Assembly (NCBI RefSeq): GCF_900451175.1
Contig: NZ_UGJJ01000002.1
Coordinates: 186,001 to 250,000, forward strand
Reading direction: 5' to 3'
Length of the DNA: 64,000 bases
Origin: Kingella potus
GTDB lineage: Bacteria; Pseudomonadota; Gammaproteobacteria; Burkholderiales; Neisseriaceae
The translations under genes were made by a program, and so were the position numbers. The notes beneath the pieces were generated by a model. That model was not told the DNA's origin, searched no databases, and worked only from the letters and a program-made list of their open reading frames with translations. Positions 1-8,652 of this stretch are shown here, one piece after another (position 1 is the first letter of the stretch; the number at the start of each line of letters is the position of its first letter).

Positions 1-152
1 AAATGAAAGACATCAACTGCCGCGAGTTTGTGATTCTGGCGGTGCTGGCGGTTGCCGTGTTGGGCATGGGTTTGTGGCCTGAGCCGTTTGTTGCGGTAAT
101 CCACCAGGCGGCCAATGATTTGATTGTACAAGTAGCGCAAAGCAAGATTTGA
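1..152 (+). CDS. nuoM: NADH-quinone oxidoreductase subunit M, C-terminal end (partial)
   Basis: The first 152 bases read in one frame as the end of a hydrophobic protein: a membrane segment rich in Val/Ala/Leu, the motif GLWPEPF, and a C-terminus ending in AQSKI. This matches the tail of NuoM, a proton-pumping antiporter-like subunit of complex I in the inner membrane. The identity is supported by nuoN starting 9 bases downstream, the normal order at the end of nuo operons. The start lies outside the window; the ATG at position 3 is internal. Confidence 0.85.
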   Translation, partial: MKDINCREFVILAVLAVAVLGMGLWPEPFVAVIHQAANDLIVQVAQSKI

Positions 153-161
153 GGTGTGTGA

Positions 162-1604
162 ATGAATACGACTAGTTTGAACCTGCTTCCGGCGCTGCCT
201 GAAATCGTGCTGTTGTGCGGCTTGTCGGCGGTGCTGCTGATTGATTTGTGGCTGCCGCAGGAGCGGCGGGGCGTTACCCATTATTTGAGCCTGCTGGTGC
301 TGGCTCTGACGGCGGCGGCGCAGTTTTATGTTCCCGCCGGAGCGTCCAGCATTTTCAGCGATATGTATCTTTCAGACGGCCTGTCGCGTTTGGCAAAACC
401 GGTAATGTATGCCGCTTTGGCCGCTGCTTTCGTATATGCCAAGCCGTACAACAATGCGCGCAAAATATTCAGCGGCGAGTTTTACACGCTGTCGATGTTC
501 GGCCTGCTGGGTATGAGCGTGATGGCCAGCGCGGGGCATTTTCTTGTTGCCTATATCGGCTTGGAGCTGCTCTCGCTTTCGCTGTATGCCATGATTGCGC
601 TGCGCCGCGATTCCGCCCGTTCCGCCGAGGCCGCGCTGAAATATTTCGTACTCGGCGCACTGGCTTCCGGCCTGCTGCTGTACGGTATTTCCATGATTTA
701 CGGCGCAAGCGGGTCGCTTGATTTCGCCACCGTCCTTGCCAACAGCTACAACGGCCTTGAAAGCCCGTGGCTGATGAAGCTCGGCTTGGTGTTTGTCGTT
801 GTGGCCGTGGCCTTCAAGCTCGGGGCCGTGCCTTTCCATATGTGGGTGCCCGACGTATACGAGGGTGCGCCCACCTCTGTTGCCGCCATCGTCGGCAGTG
901 CGCCGAAAATGGCTGCTGCCGTGTTTGCCGCCCGCATCCTGTACGGTGCGATGGGCAACGAACACGGCGATTGGACGCAGATGCTGGTCATCCTCTCCGT
1001 CGCCTCCCTGCTGATCGGCAATCTGGCCGCCATCATGCAGACCAATATGAAACGTATGCTGGCCTATTCCACCGTATCGCACATGGGCTTTGTGCTGATG
1101 GGTTTTCTCGGCGGCAGCATCAGCTTCTCTTCCGGCCTCTACTACGCGCTGACCTATGTCCTTACCGCCTTAGTCGGCTTTGGTGTATTGATGCAGCTTT
1201 CCAACGAATCGTCCGAATGCGAAAACATCAGCGATCTGGCCGGGCTGAACCAGCGCAATGCCTGGTATGCCTTCCTGATGCTGCTTACCATGTTTTCGAT
1301 GGCCGGCATTCCGCCGCTGGTCGGCTTCTATGCCAAATTGCAGGTAATACAGATGCTGGTGGGCAAAGGCTATCTGTGGTTGTCGGTGTTTGCCGTGGTG
1401 ATGTCGCTGGTTGGCGCGTTTTACTATCTGCGCGTTGTCCGCTGCATCTATTTTGAAGACCCGCAGGGCGAACGTGCGCCCGCCGCCAATATTCCCGCCA
1501 ACGTGCTGCTGTCGGCCAACGCCCTGCTGCTTTTGGCATGGGGCATCCTGCCGCAGAGCGTGATGGACTGGTGCGTGCAGGCCGTGCAGTCTGCGGCGGG
1601 CTGA
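162..1604 (+). CDS. nuoN: NADH-quinone oxidoreductase subunit N
   Basis: The 480-residue, highly hydrophobic protein has about 14 membrane segments and belongs to the antiporter-like subunits of respiratory complex I, which couple NADH oxidation to proton transfer. Visible family residues are Glu134 in a YIGLELLSLS segment, Lys219 in FKLGAVPFHMW, and His226, all positions known to matter for proton translocation in NuoN. It follows nuoM by 9 bases and is the last gene of the operon. A DUS inverted pair directly downstream can serve as terminator. A GAGG stretch lies before the ATG. Confidence 0.96.
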   Translation: MNTTSLNLLPALPEIVLLCGLSAVLLIDLWLPQERRGVTHYLSLLVLALTAAAQFYVPAGASSIFSDMYLSDGLSRLAKPVMYAALAAAFVYAKPYNNARKIFSGEFYTLSMFGLLGMSVMASAGHFLVAYIGLELLSLSLYAMIALRRDSARSAEAALKYFVLGALASGLLLYGISMIYGASGSLDFATVLANSYNGLESPWLMKLGLVFVVVAVAFKLGAVPFHMWVPDVYEGAPTSVAAIVGSAPKMAAAVFAARILYGAMGNEHGDWTQMLVILSVASLLIGNLAAIMQTNMKRMLAYSTVSHMGFVLMGFLGGSISFSSGLYYALTYVLTALVGFGVLMQLSNESSECENISDLAGLNQRNAWYAFLMLLTMFSMAGIPPLVGFYAKLQVIQMLVGKGYLWLSVFAVVMSLVGAFYYLRVVRCIYFEDPQGERAPAANIPANVLLSANALLLLAWGILPQSVMDWCVQAVQSAAG

Positions 1605-1621
1605 CAGTCCGGATAAAGCGG

Positions 1622-1665
1622 GAGGCCGTCTGAAAACTGGAAACGGGTTTTCAGACGGCCTCTTT
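1622..1665. terminator. DUS inverted-pair hairpin after nuoN
   Basis: Two AG-DUS copies in opposite orientation give a 16-bp stem (GAGGCCGTCTGAAAAC and its complement) with a 9-base loop, followed by TTTC. This is the usual Neisseria form of terminator and uptake signal. Confidence 0.8.
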
Positions 1666-1816
1666 CATGCCTGTCGTTGTGCAGGATATGCCGCTTGGCG
1701 GCGTATGCGGCTTCGGGATTGGCGGGAAAAACGGAATGCGTTGCAGGGGAGTGCGTGTGCCGTCGGGGCGGTATGTCCTGCGGCAGGCAAGGAATTTCTG
1801 TTTGTCGCAATAGCAG

Positions 1817-1847
1817 AATGCCGTCTGAAACTTTTTCAGACGGCATT
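1817..1847. repeat. AT-dialect DUS inverted pair
   Basis: AATGCCGTCTGAAA and its complement form a hairpin. The flanking word is ATGCCGTCTGAA, the dialect of N. meningitidis/gonorrhoeae, unlike the AGGCCGTCTGAA found nearly everywhere else here. The rest of the 295-bp gap between nuoN and the next gene shows only another single DUS near 1888. Confidence 0.7.
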
Positions 1848-1899
1848 TCGTATGCCTGCCGTTTGGCAGGATGGTTGCGTCTGTTTTTTCAGACGGCCT

Positions 1900-2703
1900 C
1901 TACAAAACCCGGTGCGCCAGTGCGGGCATGCGGGTGCGGACGCTGGACAGGCGTACGGGGTCGAGGTCGGCGGTAATCACGCCTTCGCCTTCGGGCAGGA
2001 CGGCGAGAATGTCGCCCCACGGGTCGATGATCATGCTGTGGCCGAAGGTGCGGCGGCCGCTTTCGTGGCGGCCGCCCTGTCCCGCCGCGAGAACGTAGCA
2101 TTGGTTTTCTACGGCGCGGGCGCGCAGCAGCAGCTCCCAATGCGCTTTGCCGGTGGTGTAAGTGAAAGCGGCAGGCAGGACGAGTGCGTCGAAAGGGGAT
2201 TGGGCGCGGAAAAACTCGGGAAAACGCAGGTCGTAGCAGATGCCCTGCGCCAGCTTCCAGCCGTCGGCGGCAAGCTGCGGCACGCTTGCGCCTGCCTGAA
2301 TGGTGTCGGCTTCGGCATAGCGTTCGCCGAGGCCGGAATAGCCGAAGAGGTGTATTTTGTCGTAGCGGCCGAGCAGTTCGCCGCCGCGTCCGTACGTCAG
2401 CAGGGTGTTGAGCACTTTGCCCGTTTCGCCGCTTTGCAGCGGAATGGTGCCGCCGAACAGGATGAGGCGGCATTCGGCGGCAGCTTCGGCTAAGGCCGTC
2501 TGAAAACGTCCTGCGCCGAAGGGTTCGGCCAAGGCGAGTTTGTCGCTGTCGGAATGCCCCATCAGAGGCCAGTATTCGGGCAGCACCGCCCAGTCTGCGC
2601 CCGCTTCGGCGGCTTGGCGCACGAGGCGGCGCATGGTGCGGATGTTGGATTCGGGATGAGCAGAGGAGACGGTTTGGATAACGGCGGCACGGATTTTTTG
2701 CAT
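1900..2703 (-). CDS. Carbon-nitrogen hydrolase family protein (Nit1/deaminated-glutathione amidase-like)
   Basis: The 267-residue protein has the complete nitrilase triad: Glu43 in VLPEYW, Lys116 in RYDKIHLF and Cys156 in GICYDLRFPEFFR. Members hydrolyse non-peptide carbon-nitrogen bonds. The GICYDLRFPE signature and the length resemble the Nit1-type branch, which in many bacteria repairs deaminated glutathione, so that role is likely but not proven here. It stands alone on the minus strand, 53 bases beyond the next minus-strand gene, and its 3' end runs into a DUS. Confidence 0.88.
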   Translation of the reverse strand: MQKIRAAVIQTVSSAHPESNIRTMRRLVRQAAEAGADWAVLPEYWPLMGHSDSDKLALAEPFGAGRFQTALAEAAAECRLILFGGTIPLQSGETGKVLNTLLTYGRGGELLGRYDKIHLFGYSGLGERYAEADTIQAGASVPQLAADGWKLAQGICYDLRFPEFFRAQSPFDALVLPAAFTYTTGKAHWELLLRARAVENQCYVLAAGQGGRHESGRRTFGHSMIIDPWGDILAVLPEGEGVITADLDPVRLSSVRTRMPALAHRVL

Positions 2704-2756
2704 GGCAGGTTTCGTAAAAAGTTTCAGACGGCCTCAATCGGGATGTTCGGACGGCC

Positions 2757-3629
2757 TCAATGTTTTTTGCCGAAGAGCTTCATCAGCGGCAGAACCACGG
2801 CGCAGGCTGCCGCACCGGAGGCGAGGCCGGTCAGCAGGGAGGCCAGCGACCCCGCGAAGCCTTCGTGCCAATGCATTTGGTGCAGGAAGTCGGCCAGCAC
2901 GGGCGCGTTGTGGGCGATCATGCCGCCGCCGACGAGGAATACCGCCAGCGTACCCGCCGCGCTCAGGCCGCGCATCAGATACGGCATGGCCGATACCAGT
3001 CCTTCGCCTATGCTTTTGAGTATGCCGCCGCGTCGGGCGAGAAAGAGTCCGAAGTCGTCGAGTTTGACGATAACGGCCACCAGCCCGTAAACGAATACCG
3101 TCATGCCCAAGCCGATGGCGGTCAGCACCAGCGCACGGTCGGCCAGCGTCGCTTCGGGGGCGAGCGTGCCCAGCGAGATGATGATGATTTCCGCCGAGAG
3201 GATGAAGTCGGTGCGCACCGCGCCTTTGATTTTGTCGTCTTCGTTTGCCAATTCGTCGGGAACGGCGTGCGGGGAGTGGCCTGCGGCGGGGCGGTGCAGG
3301 AATTTGTGCAGCAGTTTTTCCACGCCCTCGAAGCAGAGGAAGAGGCCGCCGATCATCAGCAGCGGCGTAACCAGCGCGGGCAGCAGGGCGGAAACCAGTA
3401 GCGCAGCGGGAATCAGTATCAGCTTGTTTTTCAGCGATCCTTTCGTTACGCGCCACACCACCGGTAGCTCGCGCTCGGCGGACACGCCCGTTACCTGTCC
3501 GGCATTGAGGGCGAGGTCGTCGCCCACCACGCCTACGGTTTTCTTGGCGGCGGTTTTGGTCATCAGCGCCACATCGTCGAGAACGGAGGCAATGTCGTCG
3601 AGCAGGGTGAAAAGGGAAGCGAAAGCCAT
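2757..3629 (-). CDS. DUF808 family inner-membrane protein (YedI-like)
   Basis: The 290-residue protein begins with the characteristic DUF808 pattern: FxLLDDIA, SVLDDVALMTKTAAKKT and GDDLALNA. Several hydrophobic segments follow (residues about 75-100, 140-175, 215-240 and 255-280). The family is widespread and membrane-bound, and its function is unknown. It lies upstream of the nitrilase-like gene on the same strand, and the two may be co-transcribed. The start ATG has no rival nearby. Confidence 0.85.
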   Translation of the reverse strand: MAFASLFTLLDDIASVLDDVALMTKTAAKKTVGVVGDDLALNAGQVTGVSAERELPVVWRVTKGSLKNKLILIPAALLVSALLPALVTPLLMIGGLFLCFEGVEKLLHKFLHRPAAGHSPHAVPDELANEDDKIKGAVRTDFILSAEIIIISLGTLAPEATLADRALVLTAIGLGMTVFVYGLVAVIVKLDDFGLFLARRGGILKSIGEGLVSAMPYLMRGLSAAGTLAVFLVGGGMIAHNAPVLADFLHQMHWHEGFAGSLASLLTGLASGAAACAVVLPLMKLFGKKH

Positions 3630-3712
3630 AATGAAGCCTTTGTAAGGGAATGACGGAAGGGCGGATTATAAGGGAAAGGCCGTCTGAAAAGCCTGTTTCG
3701 GCTGTGGCATCC

Positions 3713-4258
3713 TCACAAATCCGCCTGCAACAATGCCTGTGCGGCCGCCTGCTGTGCTGTTACCGCGTCACCCTGGCCTGTTTGTGCGGCAACAATCATG
3801 CCTTCACCCAGCAAAAACAGCATGTCTGCGGTTTGTTCCGCTTCAGCAAAGCCGGCCTCCTGCAAACGCGCCAACAGCAGGGCACGGATTTCCCGTTTGT
3901 GTGCGGCGGCGTGGCGCTTGGGCAAGGCGGTGTTTTCGGAAAATTCGGCGCAGGCGTTGATGAACAGGCAGCCGTAGAAATCTTCCGACTGTGTCCAATC
4001 GACGATAAATTGCAGATAGGCTTCAACGGTTTGCGCCGGGGGCAGGCGGTCGAGTGCCGCACGCATATTGTCCATAAACTGTGCGTGGCGGTAGGCCAGC
4101 ACGGCTTCGGCCAAGCCTTCTTTGCTGCCGAAGTGGGCGTATAGAGTGCGTTTGGTTACGCCTGAGCGTTGTGCGAGCAGCTCGACACCGCAGGCATGAA
4201 ATCCGTGCCGGTAGAAGGTGTTATAGGCGGTGGTGATGATTTTTTCGCGGGTATCCAT
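3713..4258 (-). CDS. TetR-family transcriptional regulator
   Basis: The 181-residue protein starts MDTREKIITTAYNTFYRHGF and carries the N-terminal TetR helix-turn-helix (residues about 8-47, with GVTKRTLYAHFGSKEGL). The C-terminal domain is typical of AcrR/YcdC-like regulators with a conserved cysteine (GCLFINA). I chose this ATG because residues upstream of it in the open frame are not TetR-like and would cover the operator. It is divergent from the HPP membrane-protein gene, and two palindromic sites lie between them, so it very likely represses both. Confidence 0.9.
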   Translation of the reverse strand: MDTREKIITTAYNTFYRHGFHACGVELLAQRSGVTKRTLYAHFGSKEGLAEAVLAYRHAQFMDNMRAALDRLPPAQTVEAYLQFIVDWTQSEDFYGCLFINACAEFSENTALPKRHAAAHKREIRALLLARLQEAGFAEAEQTADMLFLLGEGMIVAAQTGQGDAVTAQQAAAQALLQADL

Positions 4259-4277
4259 GGTTTTTCCTTGTCTTTTG

Positions 4278-4315
4278 TATACCGATTGGTGTACATTGAT
4301 ATACCAATCGGTATA
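4278..4315. promoter_or_regulatory. Double palindromic TetR-type operator
   Basis: Two near-identical palindromes occur in the divergent gap: TATACCGATTGGTGTA at 4278-4293 and TATACCAATCGGTATA at 4300-4315, centres 22 bp (two helical turns) apart. Each fits TATACC-N4-GGTATA. The spacing suits two TetR dimers on the same DNA face controlling both the regulator and the HPP gene. Confidence 0.8.
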
Positions 4316-4337
4316 GTTATTGTAACAGGAGAAAATC

Positions 4338-4847
4338 ATGAATGTGAAAAACCCTCTTTTTGCCGCTACGGAGCTTTGCCCGCCGCGCCTGCCGTGGAAA
4401 AACATTGCTTTGGCGTGGCTGGGCGCATGTCTGGCTGCTGCCGCCGTGGCTTTTGCCCAAGACCGCTTGGCGGTGGCACTGATTTTGGGGTCGTTCGGTG
4501 CGAGCTGTCTGCTGGTGTTTGCCTATCCGCAAAGCCCGTTTGCCCAGCCGCGCAATGTGGTCGGCGGGCATTTTGCCGCTTCGCTTACGGGGCTGGTTTT
4601 TCTTGCCGTTTTCGGTGCGCATTGGTGGAGTATGGCGCTGGCGGTGGGAACGGCGGTGGCGCTGATGCTGGTTTTGCGCGTGCCGCATCCGCCTGCGGGG
4701 TCGAACCCGTTTATCGTGATGCTCGCCGGTGCGTCTTGGGATTTTCTGCTGATGCCGACGCTGTTGGGTTCGCTGATTCTGGTTGCCGTGGCCTTGCTTT
4801 ACAACAATTGCGGTACGGGCAGGCGTTATCCGACGTATTGGTGGTAA
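4338..4847 (+). CDS. HPP family integral membrane protein
   Basis: The 169-residue protein has four or five hydrophobic segments and the family-defining HPP motif in RVPHPPAGSNP (residues 115-124). HPP proteins have been linked to nitrite transport in chloroplasts and cyanobacteria, but the bacterial substrate is mostly unknown. It is divergently arranged with a TetR regulator and sits behind the double operator, so it is probably induced by a ligand of that regulator. A good AGGAG ribosome site precedes the ATG. Confidence 0.85.
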   Translation: MNVKNPLFAATELCPPRLPWKNIALAWLGACLAAAAVAFAQDRLAVALILGSFGASCLLVFAYPQSPFAQPRNVVGGHFAASLTGLVFLAVFGAHWWSMALAVGTAVALMLVLRVPHPPAGSNPFIVMLAGASWDFLLMPTLLGSLILVAVALLYNNCGTGRRYPTYWW

Positions 4848-4874
4848 AACGCGCGGTGCGGGCCGGATGTCGGC

Positions 4875-4918
4875 GAGGCCGTCTGAAAAGCCTGTTCCGG
4901 CTGTTTTCAGACGGCCTC
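4875..4918. terminator. DUS hairpin between convergent HPP and lysR genes
   Basis: GAGGCCGTCTGAAAAG and a facing DUS copy form a stem shared by the two converging genes. The lysR stop codon (TGA) lies inside the second DUS copy. Confidence 0.75.
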
Positions 4919-5797
4919 TTCTGCGGCAAATTCTTCCGACAGGATGCGCAGCACGGCTTTGGTGCGGGCGGATTGGACGCGGTAGGGCGTTACCGCATAT
5001 ACGTCCACGGCGGGCAGCGTCCAGTCGGGCAGGACGTTTTTCAGACGGCCGCAGGACAAGTCGTCCGCAATATCGCCTGCGGGCAGGACGGCCAAGCCCA
5101 AGCCCGCGCGTACCAGTTCGAGCAGCGCGCCGATACGGTTGCAGCGTATGCCTTCCCCGTCGGCGGCGAGGTCGAAAAAATCCGCGCCGCGCCGCATGGA
5201 AAGGCGGGCGGTGCGGCAATACAGCCAGCGGCATTCGGACAAATCCTGCGGCGAAGCCACGGGATGCCGCGCGAGATAGGCGGGCGCGGCGCAGACCAAC
5301 TGCTGCTGGCGGGCAAGCGGGCGGGCAATCAGATTCTCGTCGTCGAGCGCGTGTTCGCCGCCGCGCAGGGCGATGTCGGCACCGTCGCGCGGCAAATCGA
5401 CCAGGTCGTCGTCGAACACCAGCTCGGGACGCACGGCGGGATGTTCGCGCAGCAGGCGATTGAGGCTGCGGTGCAGCGCGGGATGGGCGGCCATGCCCGA
5501 GGGCAGGGCGATGCGGATTTCGCCGCCGATTTCGCCGTTTACCTGCGCAAGTTGGGCAAACGCGTCGTCGGTGCAGCGCAGCAGGCGGCGGCAGGAATCG
5601 GCCAGGGCGCGTCCCGCGTCGGTGGGCGTGAGGCTGCGCGTGCTGCGGTTGAACAGCTTCACGCCGTATTCCCGTTCCAAACGGGCGATATGCTGGCTGA
5701 CCGCAGGTGCACTCATGCCGAGCTTTTGCGCGGCGGCGGCCATTGTTTTGCATTCGAGCAGGGTGGCAAACACCAAAAGGGGCTTGATTTCGCGCAT
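4907..5797 (-). CDS. LysR-family transcriptional regulator
   Basis: The 296-residue protein has the N-terminal LysR winged helix (residues about 1-60: FATLLECKTMAAAAQKLGMS, AVSQHIARLE, LFNRSTRSLTPTDAG) and a full-length effector domain. The ATG giving MREIKPLL was chosen; an open frame runs further upstream but has no LysR similarity. It belongs to the CrgA/AaeR-like branch. It is divergent from the NAD(P)-binding protein gene at 5973 and may regulate it, because LysR regulators often control the divergent neighbour. Confidence 0.92.
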   Translation of the reverse strand: MREIKPLLVFATLLECKTMAAAAQKLGMSAPAVSQHIARLEREYGVKLFNRSTRSLTPTDAGRALADSCRRLLRCTDDAFAQLAQVNGEIGGEIRIALPSGMAAHPALHRSLNRLLREHPAVRPELVFDDDLVDLPRDGADIALRGGEHALDDENLIARPLARQQQLVCAAPAYLARHPVASPQDLSECRWLYCRTARLSMRRGADFFDLAADGEGIRCNRIGALLELVRAGLGLAVLPAGDIADDLSCGRLKNVLPDWTLPAVDVYAVTPYRVQSARTKAVLRILSEEFAAEEAV

Positions 5798-5972
5798 GGG
5801 CGGATTCCTTGTGAGGCCGTCTGAAAACGGGGCATCCGTTTCCGTGCAGGCGCGTTTTATTGTTAAGCGGAGCTTAATCGAAATATAAGCCTGCACGCTA
5901 TTATCATAAGGCGGCATCGCCAATACAATGCGCGGCATGGATTTTCCAACAACACAACAGAAAGGCAGCATC

Positions 5973-6629
5973 ATGAAAATCGCAGTTATCGGCGCAACAG
6001 GCTTGGTCGGCAACGCCGCCGTAATGGAACTTGCCGCACGCGGCCACGAAGTAACGGCCTTTGCCCGCAACACCGAAAAAGTATTCCGCGCAGACAATGT
6101 AACCGCCGTGGCGGCGGATGTGAACGCGGCGGATTTTGCCGGCAGGCTCGCAGGCTTTGATGCCGTTGTCAGCGCGTTCAATCCCGGCTGGGACAATCCG
6201 AATCTGGCGGCGGATTTCACACGCGGCGCAAACAGCATCACCGAAGCGGCCAAAGCCGCCGCCGTGCCCTATCTTCTGATTGTCGGCGGCGCGGGCAGCC
6301 TGAACGCCGCACCCGGCGTGCAGCTTGTCGATACGCCCGACTTTCCGAAAGAAGTCTATCCGGGCGCAAATGCCGCCCGCAATCTTCTGGACGGCCTGCG
6401 CCCCCGCCGCGACGTAAACTGGGCGTTTCTCTCGCCCGCCGCCATGTTTGCCGTCAATCCCGTGCGCTTTGAAAAAACCGGCCGCTACCGCATAGGAAAA
6501 GACGATGTGCTTCTGGATGCCGACGGCGCGCCCGCCGATATTTCGGTGGCCGACCTCGCCTGCGCCATCGCCGACGATGTGCAAAACAAGGCGCATCTGT
6601 TTGCGCGCTTTACCGTGGCCGGAGCATGA
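5973..6629 (+). CDS. NAD(P)-binding Rossmann-fold protein (atypical SDR, NmrA/YwnB-like)
   Basis: The 218-residue protein begins MKIAVIGATGLVGNAAVMELA, with the GATGLVG dinucleotide-binding loop at residues 7-13. It lacks the YxxxK motif of classical short-chain dehydrogenases, as expected for the atypical NmrA-like group that acts as NAD(P)H sensors or flavin/quinone reductases. It is divergent from a lysR gene and followed by a secreted SnoaL-like protein, a pairing seen in stress-responsive LysR regulons. The ATG at 5973 is preceded by AAAGGCA. Confidence 0.85.
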   Translation: MKIAVIGATGLVGNAAVMELAARGHEVTAFARNTEKVFRADNVTAVAADVNAADFAGRLAGFDAVVSAFNPGWDNPNLAADFTRGANSITEAAKAAAVPYLLIVGGAGSLNAAPGVQLVDTPDFPKEVYPGANAARNLLDGLRPRRDVNWAFLSPAAMFAVNPVRFEKTGRYRIGKDDVLLDADGAPADISVADLACAIADDVQNKAHLFARFTVAGA

Positions 6630-6773
6630 TGCGCACCCGTTGTCCGGAAAACCACGGATAAAACCGCAAACGGCGTTTTCAGACGGCCCCGCGTTCCGGC
6701 CATACCGTTTGCAATACTTGTTTTCCCACAGCGCAAAACCAACCGAGTAAAACCAACCGAAAAGGACACCGCA

Positions 6774-7238
6774 ATGAAAAAAACCTTCACCCTGATTCTG
6801 GCCGCCGCCGCACTTTCCGCAGGCTTTGCCCAAGCCGCCCCCAAAGACGGCCACAGCCGGCTACAGCGCAACAAAGCCAACGTATTGGCGTTTTACGACT
6901 TGGCGTTTAACAAACACCAGCCCGAAGAGGCCGTGAAAAAATACGTTGCCGAACCCTACATCCAGCACAATCCCACCGTGGCCGACGGCGGCAAGGCGTT
7001 TGTCGAAGCGTTTGCCCCGTTTCTGAAAGAAAACCCGCAATCGCGTGCCGAAGTGAAACGCGTGGTTGCCGAGGGCGATTTGGTGGTGCTGCACGTGTTC
7101 AGCCGCACTTCGCCGCAGGACAGGGGCGAAGCCGTAGTGGATATTTTCCGCGTGGACAAGGCGGGCAAAATCGTCGAGCATTGGGATGTCATCCAGCCCG
7201 TGCCGGAAAAAACCGTCAGCGGACATTCGGTGTTTTAA
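6774..7238 (+). CDS. Secreted SnoaL-like / NTF2-fold protein
   Basis: The 154-residue protein has a Sec signal peptide (residues 1-22, ending AQA). The mature part matches the SnoaL-like pattern: NKANVLAFYDLAFN, YIQHNPTVADG, and a C-terminal KIVEHWDVIQPVPE. The NTF2-like cone fold binds small hydrophobic ligands; no catalytic role can be assigned. It lies 144 bases behind the NAD(P)-binding gene on the same strand. The start is preceded by AAAGGACACC, a good ribosome site. Confidence 0.82.
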   Translation: MKKTFTLILAAAALSAGFAQAAPKDGHSRLQRNKANVLAFYDLAFNKHQPEEAVKKYVAEPYIQHNPTVADGGKAFVEAFAPFLKENPQSRAEVKRVVAEGDLVVLHVFSRTSPQDRGEAVVDIFRVDKAGKIVEHWDVIQPVPEKTVSGHSVF

Positions 7239-7262
7239 GCCGCTTTACACAGCGTGCACGGC

Positions 7263-7306
7263 AGAGGCCGTCTGAAAACCTTAAAACGGGTTTTCAGACG
7301 GCCTCT
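7263..7306. terminator. DUS inverted-pair hairpin
   Basis: An AGAGGCCGTCTGAAAACC stem with an exact complement lies 25 bases after the SnoaL-like gene. An almost identical hairpin recurs at 7780-7822. Confidence 0.75.
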
Positions 7307-7485
7307 GTTTCTTCGGGAGGGCAGGGGCGGTAGAAGCTGCCGCTCCGGCTGCATTGGCGGCGGGAAAAGCGGTTCTGCAAACCGCCATCCCCAACCCTCC
7401 CCCGCGCGTGTGTACAGCGTGCGCAGGGGAGGGAGTCGGCTTGCCCGTGTGCGGGATTCAGCCCGCATCTTTATTGCAATTCGGC

Positions 7486-7779
7486 AACCGCGTGCGTGGC
7501 TGCGCCACACACCCTACCTTAGCGGCGGAGGCCGTCTGAAAAAGCACAATCTGCTGTTCAGACGGCCTGCCCGTTGCCCTGTGCCGTACCCGCGCAGGGT
7601 GTGTCGCCCAAGCGGCGCACGCGTTTTTATCGGGTAATTAGGCCGTCTGAAAATAGTATTCGGACGGTACGGGACGCGTGCGTGGCCGTGCCATACCCCC
7701 TGCTTTGACTACCTGTTTTCCCGCGCCCAACCCGCGTAGGGTGTGTCGCCCCAAGCGGCGCACGCGTTTTCTGCTGCGT
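7486..7779. repeat. Cluster of REP-like palindromes
   Basis: Four copies of a dispersed GC-rich hairpin occur here: CGTGGCTGCGCCACACACCC near 7495-7514, GGGTGTGTCGCCCAAGCGGC near 7598, a variant near 7675-7700, and GGGTGTGTCGCCCCAAGCGG near 7739. The orientation alternates, and DUS copies lie between them. The whole 7239-8020 gap has no convincing gene; it holds these repeats and DUS hairpins. Confidence 0.6.
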
Positions 7780-7822
7780 GAGGCCGTCTGAAAACCTTAA
7801 AACGGTTTTTCAGACGGCCTCT
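7780..7822. terminator. DUS inverted-pair hairpin
   Basis: GAGGCCGTCTGAAAACC and its complement. With the hairpin at 7263-7306 it brackets the REP-like cluster, and the loop sequences are nearly the same, which suggests duplication. Confidence 0.65.
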
Positions 7823-8020
7823 GTTTCGGCGGCGTTCTTTACGTTTTTCCGTCTGCCTGCTTTGATTGGGAATAATATTCGCAATAAGCGGCAAATTGCA
7901 GCGGTTTATGCCAATGAAGCCGTGATTTTGGTCTATTGTGCGTTAAGCGGATTTACTTTATATTTCATGCACGGCACGAAAACGGTGCCGCCGATCAGAA
8001 AAACATGAAGGAAAAACAGT

Positions 8021-8536
8021 ATGGCGCAGTTTACGATAGACAAAACCGATTTGCGGATTCTGCAAGTGGTGCAGGCCGACGGCAGGCTGAGCAATGTGGA
8101 GCTTTCCGAGCGCGTTTCCCTGTCGCCCTCGCCCTGCCTGCGGCGGCTCAAACAGCTCGAAAGCGAGGGCTATATCCGGGGCTATGCCGCGCTGCTCTCG
8201 CCCAAGGCTTTGAAGCTCGGCTTGCAGGCGTTTATCCGCGTGTCCATCGACAAATCGGTAACGGCGCGGGGGGATTTCGCACAGGCGGTGCGCGGCTGGC
8301 CGGAGGTGTTGAGCTGCTTCGCGCTGACGGGGGAAACCGATTATCTGCTGCACGCCTTTTTTACCGACATGACCGCGTTTTCCCATTTCGTGCTGGATGT
8401 GCTGCTGTCGCATCCGGGCGTGCGCGACGCGAAATCGAGTTTCGTGCTCGACGAGCTGAAAAACACCACCGCGCTGCCTTTGGGACATCTGCACGGGGAA
8501 ACGATGGAGGTGTTTGTGGAACAGGAGGGCGTGTGA
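8021..8536 (+). CDS. Lrp/AsnC-family transcriptional regulator
   Basis: The 171-residue protein has the Lrp winged helix at residues about 5-60 (DKTDLRILQVVQADGRLSNV, SPSPCLRRLKQLESEGYI) followed by the RAM ligand-binding domain (LTGETDYLLHAF). Such proteins sense amino acids and act as octamers. The segment LSERVSLSPSPCLRR is typical of the broad Lrp group with general amino-acid response. The ATG is preceded by AAGGAAAAACAGT. It stands alone, so its targets cannot be inferred. Confidence 0.92.
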   Translation: MAQFTIDKTDLRILQVVQADGRLSNVELSERVSLSPSPCLRRLKQLESEGYIRGYAALLSPKALKLGLQAFIRVSIDKSVTARGDFAQAVRGWPEVLSCFALTGETDYLLHAFFTDMTAFSHFVLDVLLSHPGVRDAKSSFVLDELKNTTALPLGHLHGETMEVFVEQEGV

Positions 8537-8600
8537 GGGCCGCATTTGCGCATCTGCTTTTGCTTTGAAGACATTTCCGTTTAAGGATATTTATTTTAAA

Positions 8601-8635
8601 GAGGCCGTCTGAAAACTTTGTTTTCAGACGGCCTC
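8601..8635. terminator. DUS hairpin between convergent lrp-like gene and lpxB
   Basis: A GAGGCCGTCTGAAAAC stem with a very short loop. It can end transcription of both converging genes. Confidence 0.8.
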
Positions 8636-8652
8636 TCGTATTCTTTCCGCGT

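Noticed and set aside
7254..7637. ORFs within the REP/DUS-rich gap at 7.2-7.9 kb
   Set aside because: Their translations are mostly DUS- and REP-derived residues, with no ribosome sites.
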